Under the pieces are notes generated by a model. The model was given only the letters and a program-made list of their open reading frames with translations. It was not told where the DNA came from and searched no databases. 19,528 bases of DNA from JANYJJ01 sp031386065 (GTDB lineage: Bacteria > Pseudomonadota > Gammaproteobacteria > Burkholderiales > Burkholderiaceae_C), in NCBI GenBank assembly GCA_031386065.1, contig JANNBZ010000163.1, positions 1 through 19,528 on the forward strand. Direction: 5' to 3'. A program made the translations under genes and the position numbers. Shown here piece after piece: positions 14,154 to 19,528 of this stretch (the first letter of the stretch is position 1; each line of letters opens with the position of its first letter).

Positions 14154-15607
14154 GGGAGTTCGAATCGCCAGCGGCATCGCTTGGTGGCCTCTCTGCCGAC
14201 ATGATCGGCAAGCTGATTGCCGCGTCTGCCGACGTGGCGTTGATCGTCGACGACGACGGCGTGATCCGGGACCTGGCCTTTGGCAGCGAAGACCTGCTGC
14301 GCGAGGGCTACTACGAATGGCTCGGCAAGCCCTGGGCCGACACCGTCACCGTTGAAAGCCGCCCCAAGGTAGAGGCATTGCTGCGCGACTCGCGAGCCCA
14401 TGCGGCGCCGCGCTGGCGCCACATCAACCACCCTTCGCTCGAAGGGGCGGACCTGCCGCTGTCCTATTCGGCGATTGCGCTGCCGCAGCCTTCCGGCCGC
14501 TCAAAGGGCATCGGTCGCTCGGTGGTGTTCGGGCGCGATCTGCGTGCCAACTCGGTGTTGCAGCAGCGGCTGATCAGCGCGCAGCAAGCGATGGAGCGTG
14601 ACTACTGGCGGCTGCGGCACATGGAAACGCGCTACCGCTCGCTGTTCCAGGTGGCTTCCGAAGCGGTGCTGATCCTCGATGCCGCCACCGGCAAGCTGGA
14701 AGAAATCAACCCGGCGGCCACGGCCTTGTTCGGCGCCGAGTCGACCAAGCCTGGCTGGATGCCCGCCGACAGCTTCGAGCCCGAGCCCGATGCGCCGCCG
14801 AACGCTGGCATGCGGGCGCTGTTCGCCCGCGTGCGCGACGGCGGCCACGGCGAAACCGCCAGCGGTCGCCTGAGCGGGCGGGCGGGCGAATTCCGGGTGG
14901 CGGCGTCGCTGTTCCGCCAGGAGAAAACTGCCCACCTGCTGGTCCGCGTTTCGCCCATCGACGCCGACCAGAAAACACCGCAAAGCAGTGGCCAGAACGC
15001 GCTGCTCAAGCTCATCGACAGCGCGCCCGATGCGTTTGTGGTGACCGACCTCAACGGACTCATCCTGACCGCCAACCGCGCCTTCATCGACCTGGCTCAG
15101 TTGGCCACCGAGGCCCAGGTGCGGGCGCAGTCGCTGGAAAAATGGCTGGGCCGCACCGGTGTCGACCTCAACGTGTTGATCACCAACCTGCGCCAGCGCG
15201 GCGCGGTGCGCCTGTTCGCCACCGTGATGCGCGGCGAGTACGGCGCTTCCACCGAAGTCGAGATCTCCGGTGTGGCGGTGACCGAAGGCGAGCAGCCCTG
15301 CCTGGGCTTCACCATCCGCGACGTCAGCCGCCGCCTGCTCAGCGAAGTGCGCACCACCGGCGCCGGCCGCGAGATGCCGCGCTCGGTGGGCCAGATGACT
15401 GAACTGGTCGGCCGCGTACCGCTGAAAGACATCGTTCGCGACACCACCGACCTGATCGAGCAGCTGTGCATCGAGGCGGCCCTGGAACTCACGCACGACA
15501 ACCGCGCCTCGGCCGCCGAGATGCTGGGCCTGTCGAGGCAAAGCCTGTACGTGAAGTTGCGCCGCTTCAACCTGGGCGACCTGACGCCGGTTCCTGGCGA
15601 GGAGTGA
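14150..15607 (+). CDS. ppsR: PpsR/CrtJ transcriptional regulator of photosynthesis genes
   Basis: PpsR represses (in some species also activates) bch, crt and light-harvesting genes by binding TGT-N12-ACA palindromes. The 485-residue product has an N-terminal sensing domain (about residues 15-140), a glutamine-rich helical linker (QQRLISAQQAMERDYWRLR), two PAS domains (about 160-270 and 285-395) and a Fis-type HTH at the C-terminus (AAEMLGLSRQSLYVKLRRF, about 450-475). Only two cysteines are visible: Cys440 in IEQLCIEAALEL, matching the conserved HTH-adjacent cysteine, and Cys384. The cysteine between the PAS domains of Rhodobacter PpsR is absent. I chose ATG 14150 because it gives the usual family length; the frame is open to an ATG at 14069 that touches the ppaA stop but has no ribosome site. 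Confidence 0.93.
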   Translation: MREFESPAASLGGLSADMIGKLIAASADVALIVDDDGVIRDLAFGSEDLLREGYYEWLGKPWADTVTVESRPKVEALLRDSRAHAAPRWRHINHPSLEGADLPLSYSAIALPQPSGRSKGIGRSVVFGRDLRANSVLQQRLISAQQAMERDYWRLRHMETRYRSLFQVASEAVLILDAATGKLEEINPAATALFGAESTKPGWMPADSFEPEPDAPPNAGMRALFARVRDGGHGETASGRLSGRAGEFRVAASLFRQEKTAHLLVRVSPIDADQKTPQSSGQNALLKLIDSAPDAFVVTDLNGLILTANRAFIDLAQLATEAQVRAQSLEKWLGRTGVDLNVLITNLRQRGAVRLFATVMRGEYGASTEVEISGVAVTEGEQPCLGFTIRDVSRRLLSEVRTTGAGREMPRSVGQMTELVGRVPLKDIVRDTTDLIEQLCIEAALELTHDNRASAAEMLGLSRQSLYVKLRRFNLGDLTPVPGEE

Positions 15608-15620
15608 TTCGCGCGCTCTG

Positions 15621-15639
15621 AGCGGCTGATGCGGCCGCT
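15621..15639 (+). terminator. GC-rich hairpin after ppsR
   Basis: Fourteen bases after the ppsR stop, AGCGGC (15621-15626) can pair with GCCGCT (15634-15639) around a seven-base loop. No T-tract follows, so a Rho-independent terminator is doubtful. It could slow polymerase or protect the ppsR mRNA 3' end. Confidence 0.25.
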
Positions 15640-15664
15640 GGTGGCTGTCGCAGCGTCAATCAAT

Positions 15665-15720
15665 GTGTCAGCGAAAGTGTCGATCAAAGGTGTAAACCAA
15701 GATTGACGCTGGCGAGTGTC
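15665..15720 (+). repeat. GTGT(C/A) direct repeats upstream of bchG
   Basis: GTGTC occurs at 15665, 15677 and 15716, and GTGTA at 15690. The first three are spaced 12 and 13 bases apart, and the last follows after 26. Near-helical phasing of a half-site-like element suggests a regulator lined up on one face of the DNA. The element resembles the TGT half of the PpsR site, but chance cannot be excluded over so short a stretch. Confidence 0.3.
15691..15708. promoter_or_regulatory. PpsR-like palindrome upstream of bchG
   Basis: TGT-N12-ACG at 15691-15708 differs from the TGT-N12-ACA consensus at the last base, exactly like the two candidates in the bchF-ppaA region. A possible -35 box TTGACG (15703-15708) overlaps it. 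With a weak AAGAAT -10 box at 15727-15732 the transcript would start at or next to the bchG ATG. Confidence 0.4.
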
Positions 15721-15738
15721 AAGTGCAAGAATATTTGC

Positions 15739-16623
15739 ATGGCCCGTCCCGCACTGTCCGCCGTCGCGGAACTGCTCAAACCGATCACATGGTTCCCGCC
15801 CATGTGGGCCTTTGCCTGTGGCGTGGTGGCCTCGGGCGTGGCGTTCGCCGGTCACTGGCCGGTCATCGTGGTGGGTGTGGTGCTGGCGGGGCCGATGGTG
15901 TGTGCCAGCAGCCAGGCCGTGAACGACTGGTTCGACCGCCATGTCGACGCCATCAACGAGCCGCAGCGGCCCATTCCGTCGGGCCGCATGCCGGGTCGCT
16001 GGGGCCTGGGCATCGCGATTCTCTGGACCGGCTTGTCGCTGGTCGTGGCGGCCTTTCTCGGCCCCTGGGGTTTCGGTGCGGCTGTGATCGGCCTGCTGCT
16101 GGCGTGGGCCTACAGCGCGCCACCGCTGCGCCTGAAAATGAACGGCTGGTGGGGCAACGCAGCCTGCGGGCTGTGCTACGAAGGGCTGGCCTGGGCCACC
16201 GGCGCGGCCGTGATGGCGGGCGGCGCGATGCCGCCGCCGCGCTCGCTGGCACTGGCCGGCCTGTACAGCGCCGGTGCCCACGGCATCATGACCCTGAACG
16301 ATTTCAAGTCGATCGAAGGCGACCGGCAGATGGGTGTCGGCTCGCTGCCGGTGCGGCTGGGCGTGCAGGCTGCGGCGCGCGCGGCCTGCTGGATCATGGC
16401 GATTCCGCAGCTCGTGGTCGTGCTGTTGCTGGTGCATTGGCAGCGGCCGGTTCACGCACTGTCCGTCGGCGGCTTGATGCTGCTGCAAGCGGTGCTGATG
16501 GACCGCTTCCTGGCCGATCCCCGCAAGCGCGCGCTCGAGTACAGCGGCTTCGGTGTGCCGCTGTTCGTGGCCGGCATGATGGTCAGCGCCTTCGCACTGC
16601 GCACGGCGGGCACCGCGCCGTGA
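15739..16623 (+). CDS. bchG: Bacteriochlorophyll synthase (prenyl transferase)
   Basis: BchG attaches geranylgeranyl or phytyl diphosphate to bacteriochlorophyllide a, the last assembly step in the membrane. The 294-residue UbiA-family protein has about eight or nine hydrophobic helices and both Asp-rich diphosphate sites: NDWFDRHVDAINEPQRPIPS at 62-80 and NDFKSIEGD at 187-195. The second motif is followed by GVGSLPVRLG as usual in BchG. The ATG at 15739 gives the usual length. Its ribosome site is poor, and the frame extends to a TTG at 15703. It follows ppsR after 131 bases and precedes bchP by 75 bases. No Bch2 transporter gene lies between bchG and bchP, unlike many alphaproteobacterial clusters. 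Confidence 0.95.
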   Translation: MARPALSAVAELLKPITWFPPMWAFACGVVASGVAFAGHWPVIVVGVVLAGPMVCASSQAVNDWFDRHVDAINEPQRPIPSGRMPGRWGLGIAILWTGLSLVVAAFLGPWGFGAAVIGLLLAWAYSAPPLRLKMNGWWGNAACGLCYEGLAWATGAAVMAGGAMPPPRSLALAGLYSAGAHGIMTLNDFKSIEGDRQMGVGSLPVRLGVQAAARAACWIMAIPQLVVVLLLVHWQRPVHALSVGGLMLLQAVLMDRFLADPRKRALEYSGFGVPLFVAGMMVSAFALRTAGTAP

Positions 16624-16698
16624 CGGCCGGCCGCTGCAAACCGCAGCCGACTCCACAGCCAACGCCGCTCTGGCAACCCTTGCAACAAGGTGACCCTC

Positions 16699-17907
16699 AT
16701 GAACAACGCTGAACGGACTTTCGACGTGGTGGTGATCGGTGGGGGCCCGGCAGGTGCCACCGCAGCGCACGACCTGGCGCTGCGCGGGCGCTCGGTGCTG
16801 CTGCTCGACCGGGCCGGCCGCACCAAGCCCTGCGGCGGCGCCATTCCGCCGCGCCTGATCAAGGACTTCGCCATTCCCGATGCGCTGCTGGTGGCCCGAG
16901 CCACCTCGGCGCGCATGGTGTCGCCGAAGGACGAGCGGGTCGACATCCCGATCGACAACGGCTTCGTCGGCATGGTCGACCGCGATGTGTTCGATGAATG
17001 GCTGCGCGCCCGTGCTGCAACCGCCGGCGCGCAGCGGCGAATCGGCAGCTTCGAGCGCATCACGCACGAGGCCGACGGCAGCAGCACCATCCACTTCAGC
17101 GAACGCTCGCCAACCGACCGGCTGGCGCGTGTACCAGCCAGCGTGCGCGCGCGCACCGTGATCGGTGCCGACGGCGCGAAGTCAGAGGTCGCGCGACAGA
17201 CCGTGCCCGGAGCGAAAGACACCAAGTGTGTCTTCGCGTACCACGAGATCATTCGCACGCCGGCCGTGGCGCCGCCCGGCTTCGACGGCTCGCGCTGCGA
17301 TGTGTACTACCGCGGCAGCCTGTCGCCCGACTTCTACGGCTGGGTCTTTCCGCACGGCGACACCATGAGCGTGGGCACCGGCAGCGCCGACAAAGGCTTC
17401 TCGCTGCGCGGCGCGGTGGGCGGCCTGCGCAGCGCGGCGGGCCTGACTGATGCCGAAACCCTCAGGCGTGAAGGTGCGCCGCTGCCGATGAAGCCGCTGA
17501 AACGCTGGGACGATGGCCGCAACGTGGTGCTGGCCGGCGACGCCGCCGGCGTGGTGGCCCCCGCGTCGGGCGAGGGCATCTACTACGCCATGTATGGCGG
17601 TCGGCTGGCCGCCGAGGCGGTCGACACGCTGCTGCAAACCGGCAACGTGCGCTCGCTCGCGCTGGCCCGCAAACGCTTCATGAAAGCCCACGGCACCGTC
17701 TTCCTGGTGCTCGGCATCATGCAGCGCTTCTGGTATTCGACCGACAAGCGGCGCGAGCGCTTCGTCAGCATCTGCAAGGACCGCGACGTGCAGCAACTCA
17801 CCTTCGAGTCGTACATGAACAAGGAGCTGACGCGCAAGAAGCCGATGGCCCACGTACGCATCTTCTTCAAGGACATGGCGCACCTGCTGGGGCTGGTGCG
17901 CGTATGA
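16699..17907 (+). CDS. bchP: Geranylgeranyl diphosphate/geranylgeranyl-bacteriochlorophyll reductase
   Basis: BchP reduces three double bonds of the geranylgeranyl tail to give phytol, acting next to BchG. The 402-residue flavoprotein has an N-terminal FAD Rossmann motif (VVVIGGGPAGATAA, glycines at 14-19), the conserved block TKPCGGAIPPRLI, the mid motif GWVFPHGDTMSVGTGS and the second FAD motif GDAAGVVAPASGEGI at 280-294. The C-terminal tail ending KKPMAHVRIFFKDMAHLLGL is characteristic. The ATG at 16699 has AAGGTGA five bases upstream; a GTG three codons earlier lies inside that ribosome site and is less likely. The stop overlaps the tspO start by ATGA, so the two are probably co-translated. 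Confidence 0.96.
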   Translation: MNNAERTFDVVVIGGGPAGATAAHDLALRGRSVLLLDRAGRTKPCGGAIPPRLIKDFAIPDALLVARATSARMVSPKDERVDIPIDNGFVGMVDRDVFDEWLRARAATAGAQRRIGSFERITHEADGSSTIHFSERSPTDRLARVPASVRARTVIGADGAKSEVARQTVPGAKDTKCVFAYHEIIRTPAVAPPGFDGSRCDVYYRGSLSPDFYGWVFPHGDTMSVGTGSADKGFSLRGAVGGLRSAAGLTDAETLRREGAPLPMKPLKRWDDGRNVVLAGDAAGVVAPASGEGIYYAMYGGRLAAEAVDTLLQTGNVRSLALARKRFMKAHGTVFLVLGIMQRFWYSTDKRRERFVSICKDRDVQQLTFESYMNKELTRKKPMAHVRIFFKDMAHLLGLVRV

Positions 17908-18395
17908 ATGCCGGCAAGCGCTGGATGCCGGTGGTCGTCGCCGCAGCGGCGGCCCTGGGTGTGGCCGTGCTGGGCGGCCTGATGACCGACCTCGGCCCTT
18001 GGTATGCCAGCCTGAAGCAGCCTGCGTGGAAGCCGCCCGACTGGGCCTTCGGCCCGATCTGGACCACCATCTTTGCGCTGGCGGCCGCTGCAGGCGTGAT
18101 CGGTTGGCGGCGTGCGCCGGCGCGCGCGCAGCGCGAGCAAATGCTGGTGCTGTTCGCGTTGAATGCCTTCCTCAACGTGTTCTGGAGCCTGCTGTACTTT
18201 CGGCTGCACCGGCCCGACTGGTCGCTGATCGAGGTGCCGTTTCTGTGGCTGTCGGTGCTGGCGTTGATCGTGCTGTTGTGGCGCTTCGCCCGGCCCGCTG
18301 CCTGGCTGCTGGTGCCGTACCTGGTGTGGGTCAGCATCGCCTCATTGCTGAACTGGCAAACCGTGCAGCTGAACGGGCCGTTCGGGGCGGCGTGA
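17904..18395 (+). CDS. tspO: TspO/MBR-family membrane sensor protein
   Basis: This 163-residue protein has the five-helix TspO/peripheral benzodiazepine receptor pattern. Signature blocks are WYASLKQPAWKPPDWAFGPI near residues 33-52, then FALNAFLNVFWSLLYFRLHR, and near the end PYLVWVSIASLLNWQTVQLN. TspO binds porphyrins and, in Rhodobacter, modulates expression of PpsR-controlled photosynthesis genes in response to oxygen. The ATGA overlap with bchP ties its synthesis to late bacteriochlorophyll steps. In some other purple bacteria tspO (crtK) lies among carotenoid genes, so placement after bchP is informative about lineage. The family is secure; a sensing or transport role here is inferred. 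Confidence 0.94.
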   Translation: MNAGKRWMPVVVAAAAALGVAVLGGLMTDLGPWYASLKQPAWKPPDWAFGPIWTTIFALAAAAGVIGWRRAPARAQREQMLVLFALNAFLNVFWSLLYFRLHRPDWSLIEVPFLWLSVLALIVLLWRFARPAAWLLVPYLVWVSIASLLNWQTVQLNGPFGAA

Positions 18396-18706
18396 TGGAC
18401 GCCTTCAGCATCGCCACCCTGATCGATGCCGTGATCGTCGTCACGCTGGTCGAATGTGCCGCGCTGACGCTGTGGTACCGCGTCAGCAGCACCGGCGTGT
18501 CGCCGCGCGACTTTGCGTTGAACCTGCTGTCAGGCCTGTGCCTGATGTTCGCGCTGCGCTGCCTCGCGCGCGACGCTGGCAGCGCCTGGATCGCGCTGTT
18601 CCTGCTGGCCGCCGGCATCGCCCACGCTGCCGACATCGTCAGGCGCTGGCAACGCGCCGCGCCTCTCACTACCCCAAGCGCAAGCCCCAGCGAACGAGCC
18701 GTTTGA
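18395..18706 (+). CDS. Small three-helix membrane protein of unknown function
   Basis: I do not recognise this 103-residue product. It has three hydrophobic segments: about residues 5-27 (ATLIDAVIVVTLVECAALTL), 40-58 (FALNLLSGLCLMFALRCLA) and 63-82 (AWIALFLLAAGIAHAADIV). A short basic/polar tail follows. The ATG overlaps the tspO stop by one base (TGATG), so it looks like the last member of the bchG-bchP-tspO unit. Codon use is as G/C-rich at third positions as its neighbours, which supports a real gene of the cluster. The Shine-Dalgarno is weak, in keeping with coupled translation. A role linked to TspO or pigment handling can only be guessed from position. Confidence 0.7.
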   Translation: MDAFSIATLIDAVIVVTLVECAALTLWYRVSSTGVSPRDFALNLLSGLCLMFALRCLARDAGSAWIALFLLAAGIAHAADIVRRWQRAAPLTTPSASPSERAV

Positions 18707-18805
18707 AGCGTTGTCTCAGCTCAAGGTGAGGGTGGACCGCGACACTGAATCCGGCTCAGTCGCCGGGGCGGCCGTCGGGGCTCAGGCCCGCACGCCGGTG
18801 GTTGA

Positions 18806-18925
18806 TCGCACGTTCTGCATGTCACCTATCCGGTCATCGTGACGGTGGTGCTGATGGTATTGGGTCTGATGGGTGAGAATTTTACCCGCAGGCATGCCTC
18901 GGCCAGTTGGGATGCCAAACGCTGA
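18806..18925 (+). pseudogene. Possible C-terminal remnant of a membrane protein (no start)
   Basis: A 39-codon frame opens just after a TGA at 18803-18805 and ends at TGA 18923-18925. From about codon 5 it reads like a membrane-protein end: a hydrophobic helix (HVTYPVIVTVVLMVLGLMG) followed by a polar, basic tail (ENFTRRHASASWDAKR). It has no plausible start codon with a ribosome site. I cannot name the family. It may be the truncated end of the gene that lies upstream of dnaK in the source genome, cut off at the composition break. It could also be chance, since it is short. Confidence 0.3.
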
Positions 18926-19011
18926 TGGCGTTTCAGTGCGGCAAATAGTGGCCCTTGTGCAATCGAACAGCGTTTTCATCAGATTCGATTGATCATCATA
19001 GGTCGCCCCCG

Positions 19012-19040
19012 CTTGCAGGGCGATTTTTACCTCCCTATAT
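19012..19040 (+). promoter_or_regulatory. RpoH (sigma32)-type heat-shock promoter of dnaK
   Basis: CTTGCAG (19012-19018) and CCCTATAT (19033-19040), separated by 14 bases, match the RpoH consensus CTTGAAA-N11-16-CCCCATNT closely. Transcription would begin near 19046, leaving a leader of about 108 bases before the dnaK ATG. This is the expected control for dnaK. Confidence 0.65.
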
Positions 19041-19153
19041 ACGCCTGCAAGCCGCGAACGGGCAGCAGTCTGTTTGCGGGCCTCACGTGGGATCGGGTCG
19101 GAATGCCTTAGCGGGTTTCGCCCTTCAACATCGCCGAAAGAAAAGGACCGATC

Positions 19154-19528
19154 ATGGCCAAAATCATTGGTATTGACTTGGGAACGACAAACTCTTGCGT
19201 TGCCATTATGGATGGATCCCAGCCGCGGATCATCGAAAACTCGGAAGGCGCGCGCACAACGCCGTCGATCGTGGCCTACACGGAAACCGAACGTCTTGTT
19301 GGTCAGGCTGCAAAACGGCAGGCCGTTACCAACGCGCAAAACACTGTGTTCGCGGTAAAACGCCTGATCGGGCGGCGTCATGATGATCCGGTGATCGTCA
19401 AAGACCAAAAGAACATGCCTTACAAGATCGTCAACGGCGGCACAGGCGATGCCTGGGTTGAAGTGCGCGGTGAGAAGTATTCACCCAGCCAGGTCTCTGC
19501 CGTGATCTTGCAAAAGATGAAGGAAACC
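19154..19528 (+). CDS. dnaK: Molecular chaperone DnaK (Hsp70), 5' part (partial at window edge)
   Basis: The first 125 codons of Hsp70 are present and the frame is open at the window end. The nucleotide-binding signature IIGIDLGTTNSCVAIMDG is at residues 4-21, followed by ARTTPSIVAY, AKRQAVTN and VKRLIGRR. AAAGGA precedes the ATG at 19154 by eight bases. DnaK folds and rescues proteins in the cytoplasm with DnaJ and GrpE. Details such as ERLVGQ without a DGE insertion, EKYSPSQVSA and ending KMKET are what I associate with alphaproteobacterial, Rhodobacterales-like DnaK rather than the betaproteobacterial form (APPQVSAEVL, KMKKT). Codon use is visibly more A/T-tolerant (ATT, TCT, GGA, ACA, CTT) than in the photosynthesis genes, so it may come from a different genome. 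Confidence 0.97.
   Translation, partial: MAKIIGIDLGTTNSCVAIMDGSQPRIIENSEGARTTPSIVAYTETERLVGQAAKRQAVTNAQNTVFAVKRLIGRRHDDPVIVKDQKNMPYKIVNGGTGDAWVEVRGEKYSPSQVSAVILQKMKET

Larger units (their letters stand above)
18707..19153. other. Gene-poor junction region with a change of base composition
   Basis: The first ~100 bases are still G/C-rich like the photosynthesis cluster and hold a small hairpin (18751-18766, five base pairs, no T-tract). From about 18,810 onward A/T content rises sharply and stays at the level of the dnaK gene. The stretch holds a start-less coding-like frame at 18806-18925 and a heat-shock promoter at 19012-19040, both listed separately. No tRNA, insertion sequence, integrase or clear inverted repeat was seen at the transition. 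Confidence 0.7.

Noticed and set aside
15097..17094. A 665-codon minus-strand frame opposite ppsR, bchG and bchP
   Set aside because: It spans three genes of the plus strand and their intergenic regions without any motif, and has the shadow amino-acid composition.
18873..18892. A hairpin GGGTGA...TTACCC as a terminator before dnaK
   Set aside because: The stem includes a G-T wobble, has a small loop and no T-tract, and lies inside the coding-like remnant frame.
18782..19408. A 208-codon minus-strand frame opposite dnaK and its leader
   Set aside because: It runs antisense to conserved dnaK codons and over the heat-shock promoter. It has no family similarity that I can see.
1..19528. CRISPR array, tRNA, rRNA, insertion sequence or integrase
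   Set aside because: I looked for spaced repeats, tRNA-like cloverleaf ends and transposase motifs on both strands and saw none, including at the composition break where a mobile element might be expected.

Overview
The window is almost entirely one arm of a purple-bacterial photosynthesis gene cluster (positions 1 to about 18,700). A short stretch of different character follows and ends inside a dnaK gene. The cluster DNA is strongly G+C-rich with G/C-dominated third codon positions. The gene order bchFNBHLM-lhaA-puhABC-acsF facing ppaA-ppsR-bchG-bchP-tspO, with bchG followed directly by bchP, fits Burkholderiales phototrophs such as the Rubrivivax group best. That is a judgement from memory of gene order and protein character, not from a search. 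The oxygen-dependent cyclase AcsF implies that bacteriochlorophyll can be made under oxic conditions.

Left arm (minus strand, read from 12,839 down to 1): bchF, bchN, bchB, bchH, bchL, bchM, lhaA, puhA, puhB, puhC and the 5' part of acsF. Spacing is very tight. bchF/bchN, bchH/bchL and bchM/lhaA overlap by ATGA, and puhA/puhB overlap by GTGA. The only sizeable gap (68 bases) precedes puhA. The genes run from 3-vinyl hydration, protochlorophyllide reduction, Mg chelation and methylation to reaction-centre H subunit, assembly factors and ring-E cyclisation.

Centre (12,840-13,163): a divergent control region. It holds a good sigma70-type promoter for bchF (TTGACA-N17-TAGATT) and a weaker one facing ppaA (TAGACG-N17-TATATT). 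Both -35 boxes coincide with two abutting imperfect PpsR/CrtJ-type palindromes. The right arm begins with the regulators themselves: ppaA (B12-binding antirepressor type) and ppsR (PAS-PAS-HTH repressor, preceded by a possible 10-codon upstream ORF).

Right arm, continued (plus strand): bchG (bacteriochlorophyll synthase), bchP (geranylgeranyl reductase), tspO, and an unrecognised 103-residue three-helix membrane protein. bchP/tspO overlap by ATGA and tspO/next gene by one base. bchG has its own 131-base upstream region with a third PpsR-like site and a set of GTGT(C/A) direct repeats.

Right end (18,707-19,528): base composition and codon use change. A start-less reading frame that looks like the C-terminus of a membrane protein is followed by an RpoH-type heat-shock promoter and the first 125 codons of dnaK. 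This DnaK reads as alphaproteobacterial (Rhodobacterales-like), unlike the cluster. The join at roughly 18,760-18,820 is therefore either an assembly chimera or a real insertion of a photosynthesis cluster into a foreign background. It is the observation most worth checking.
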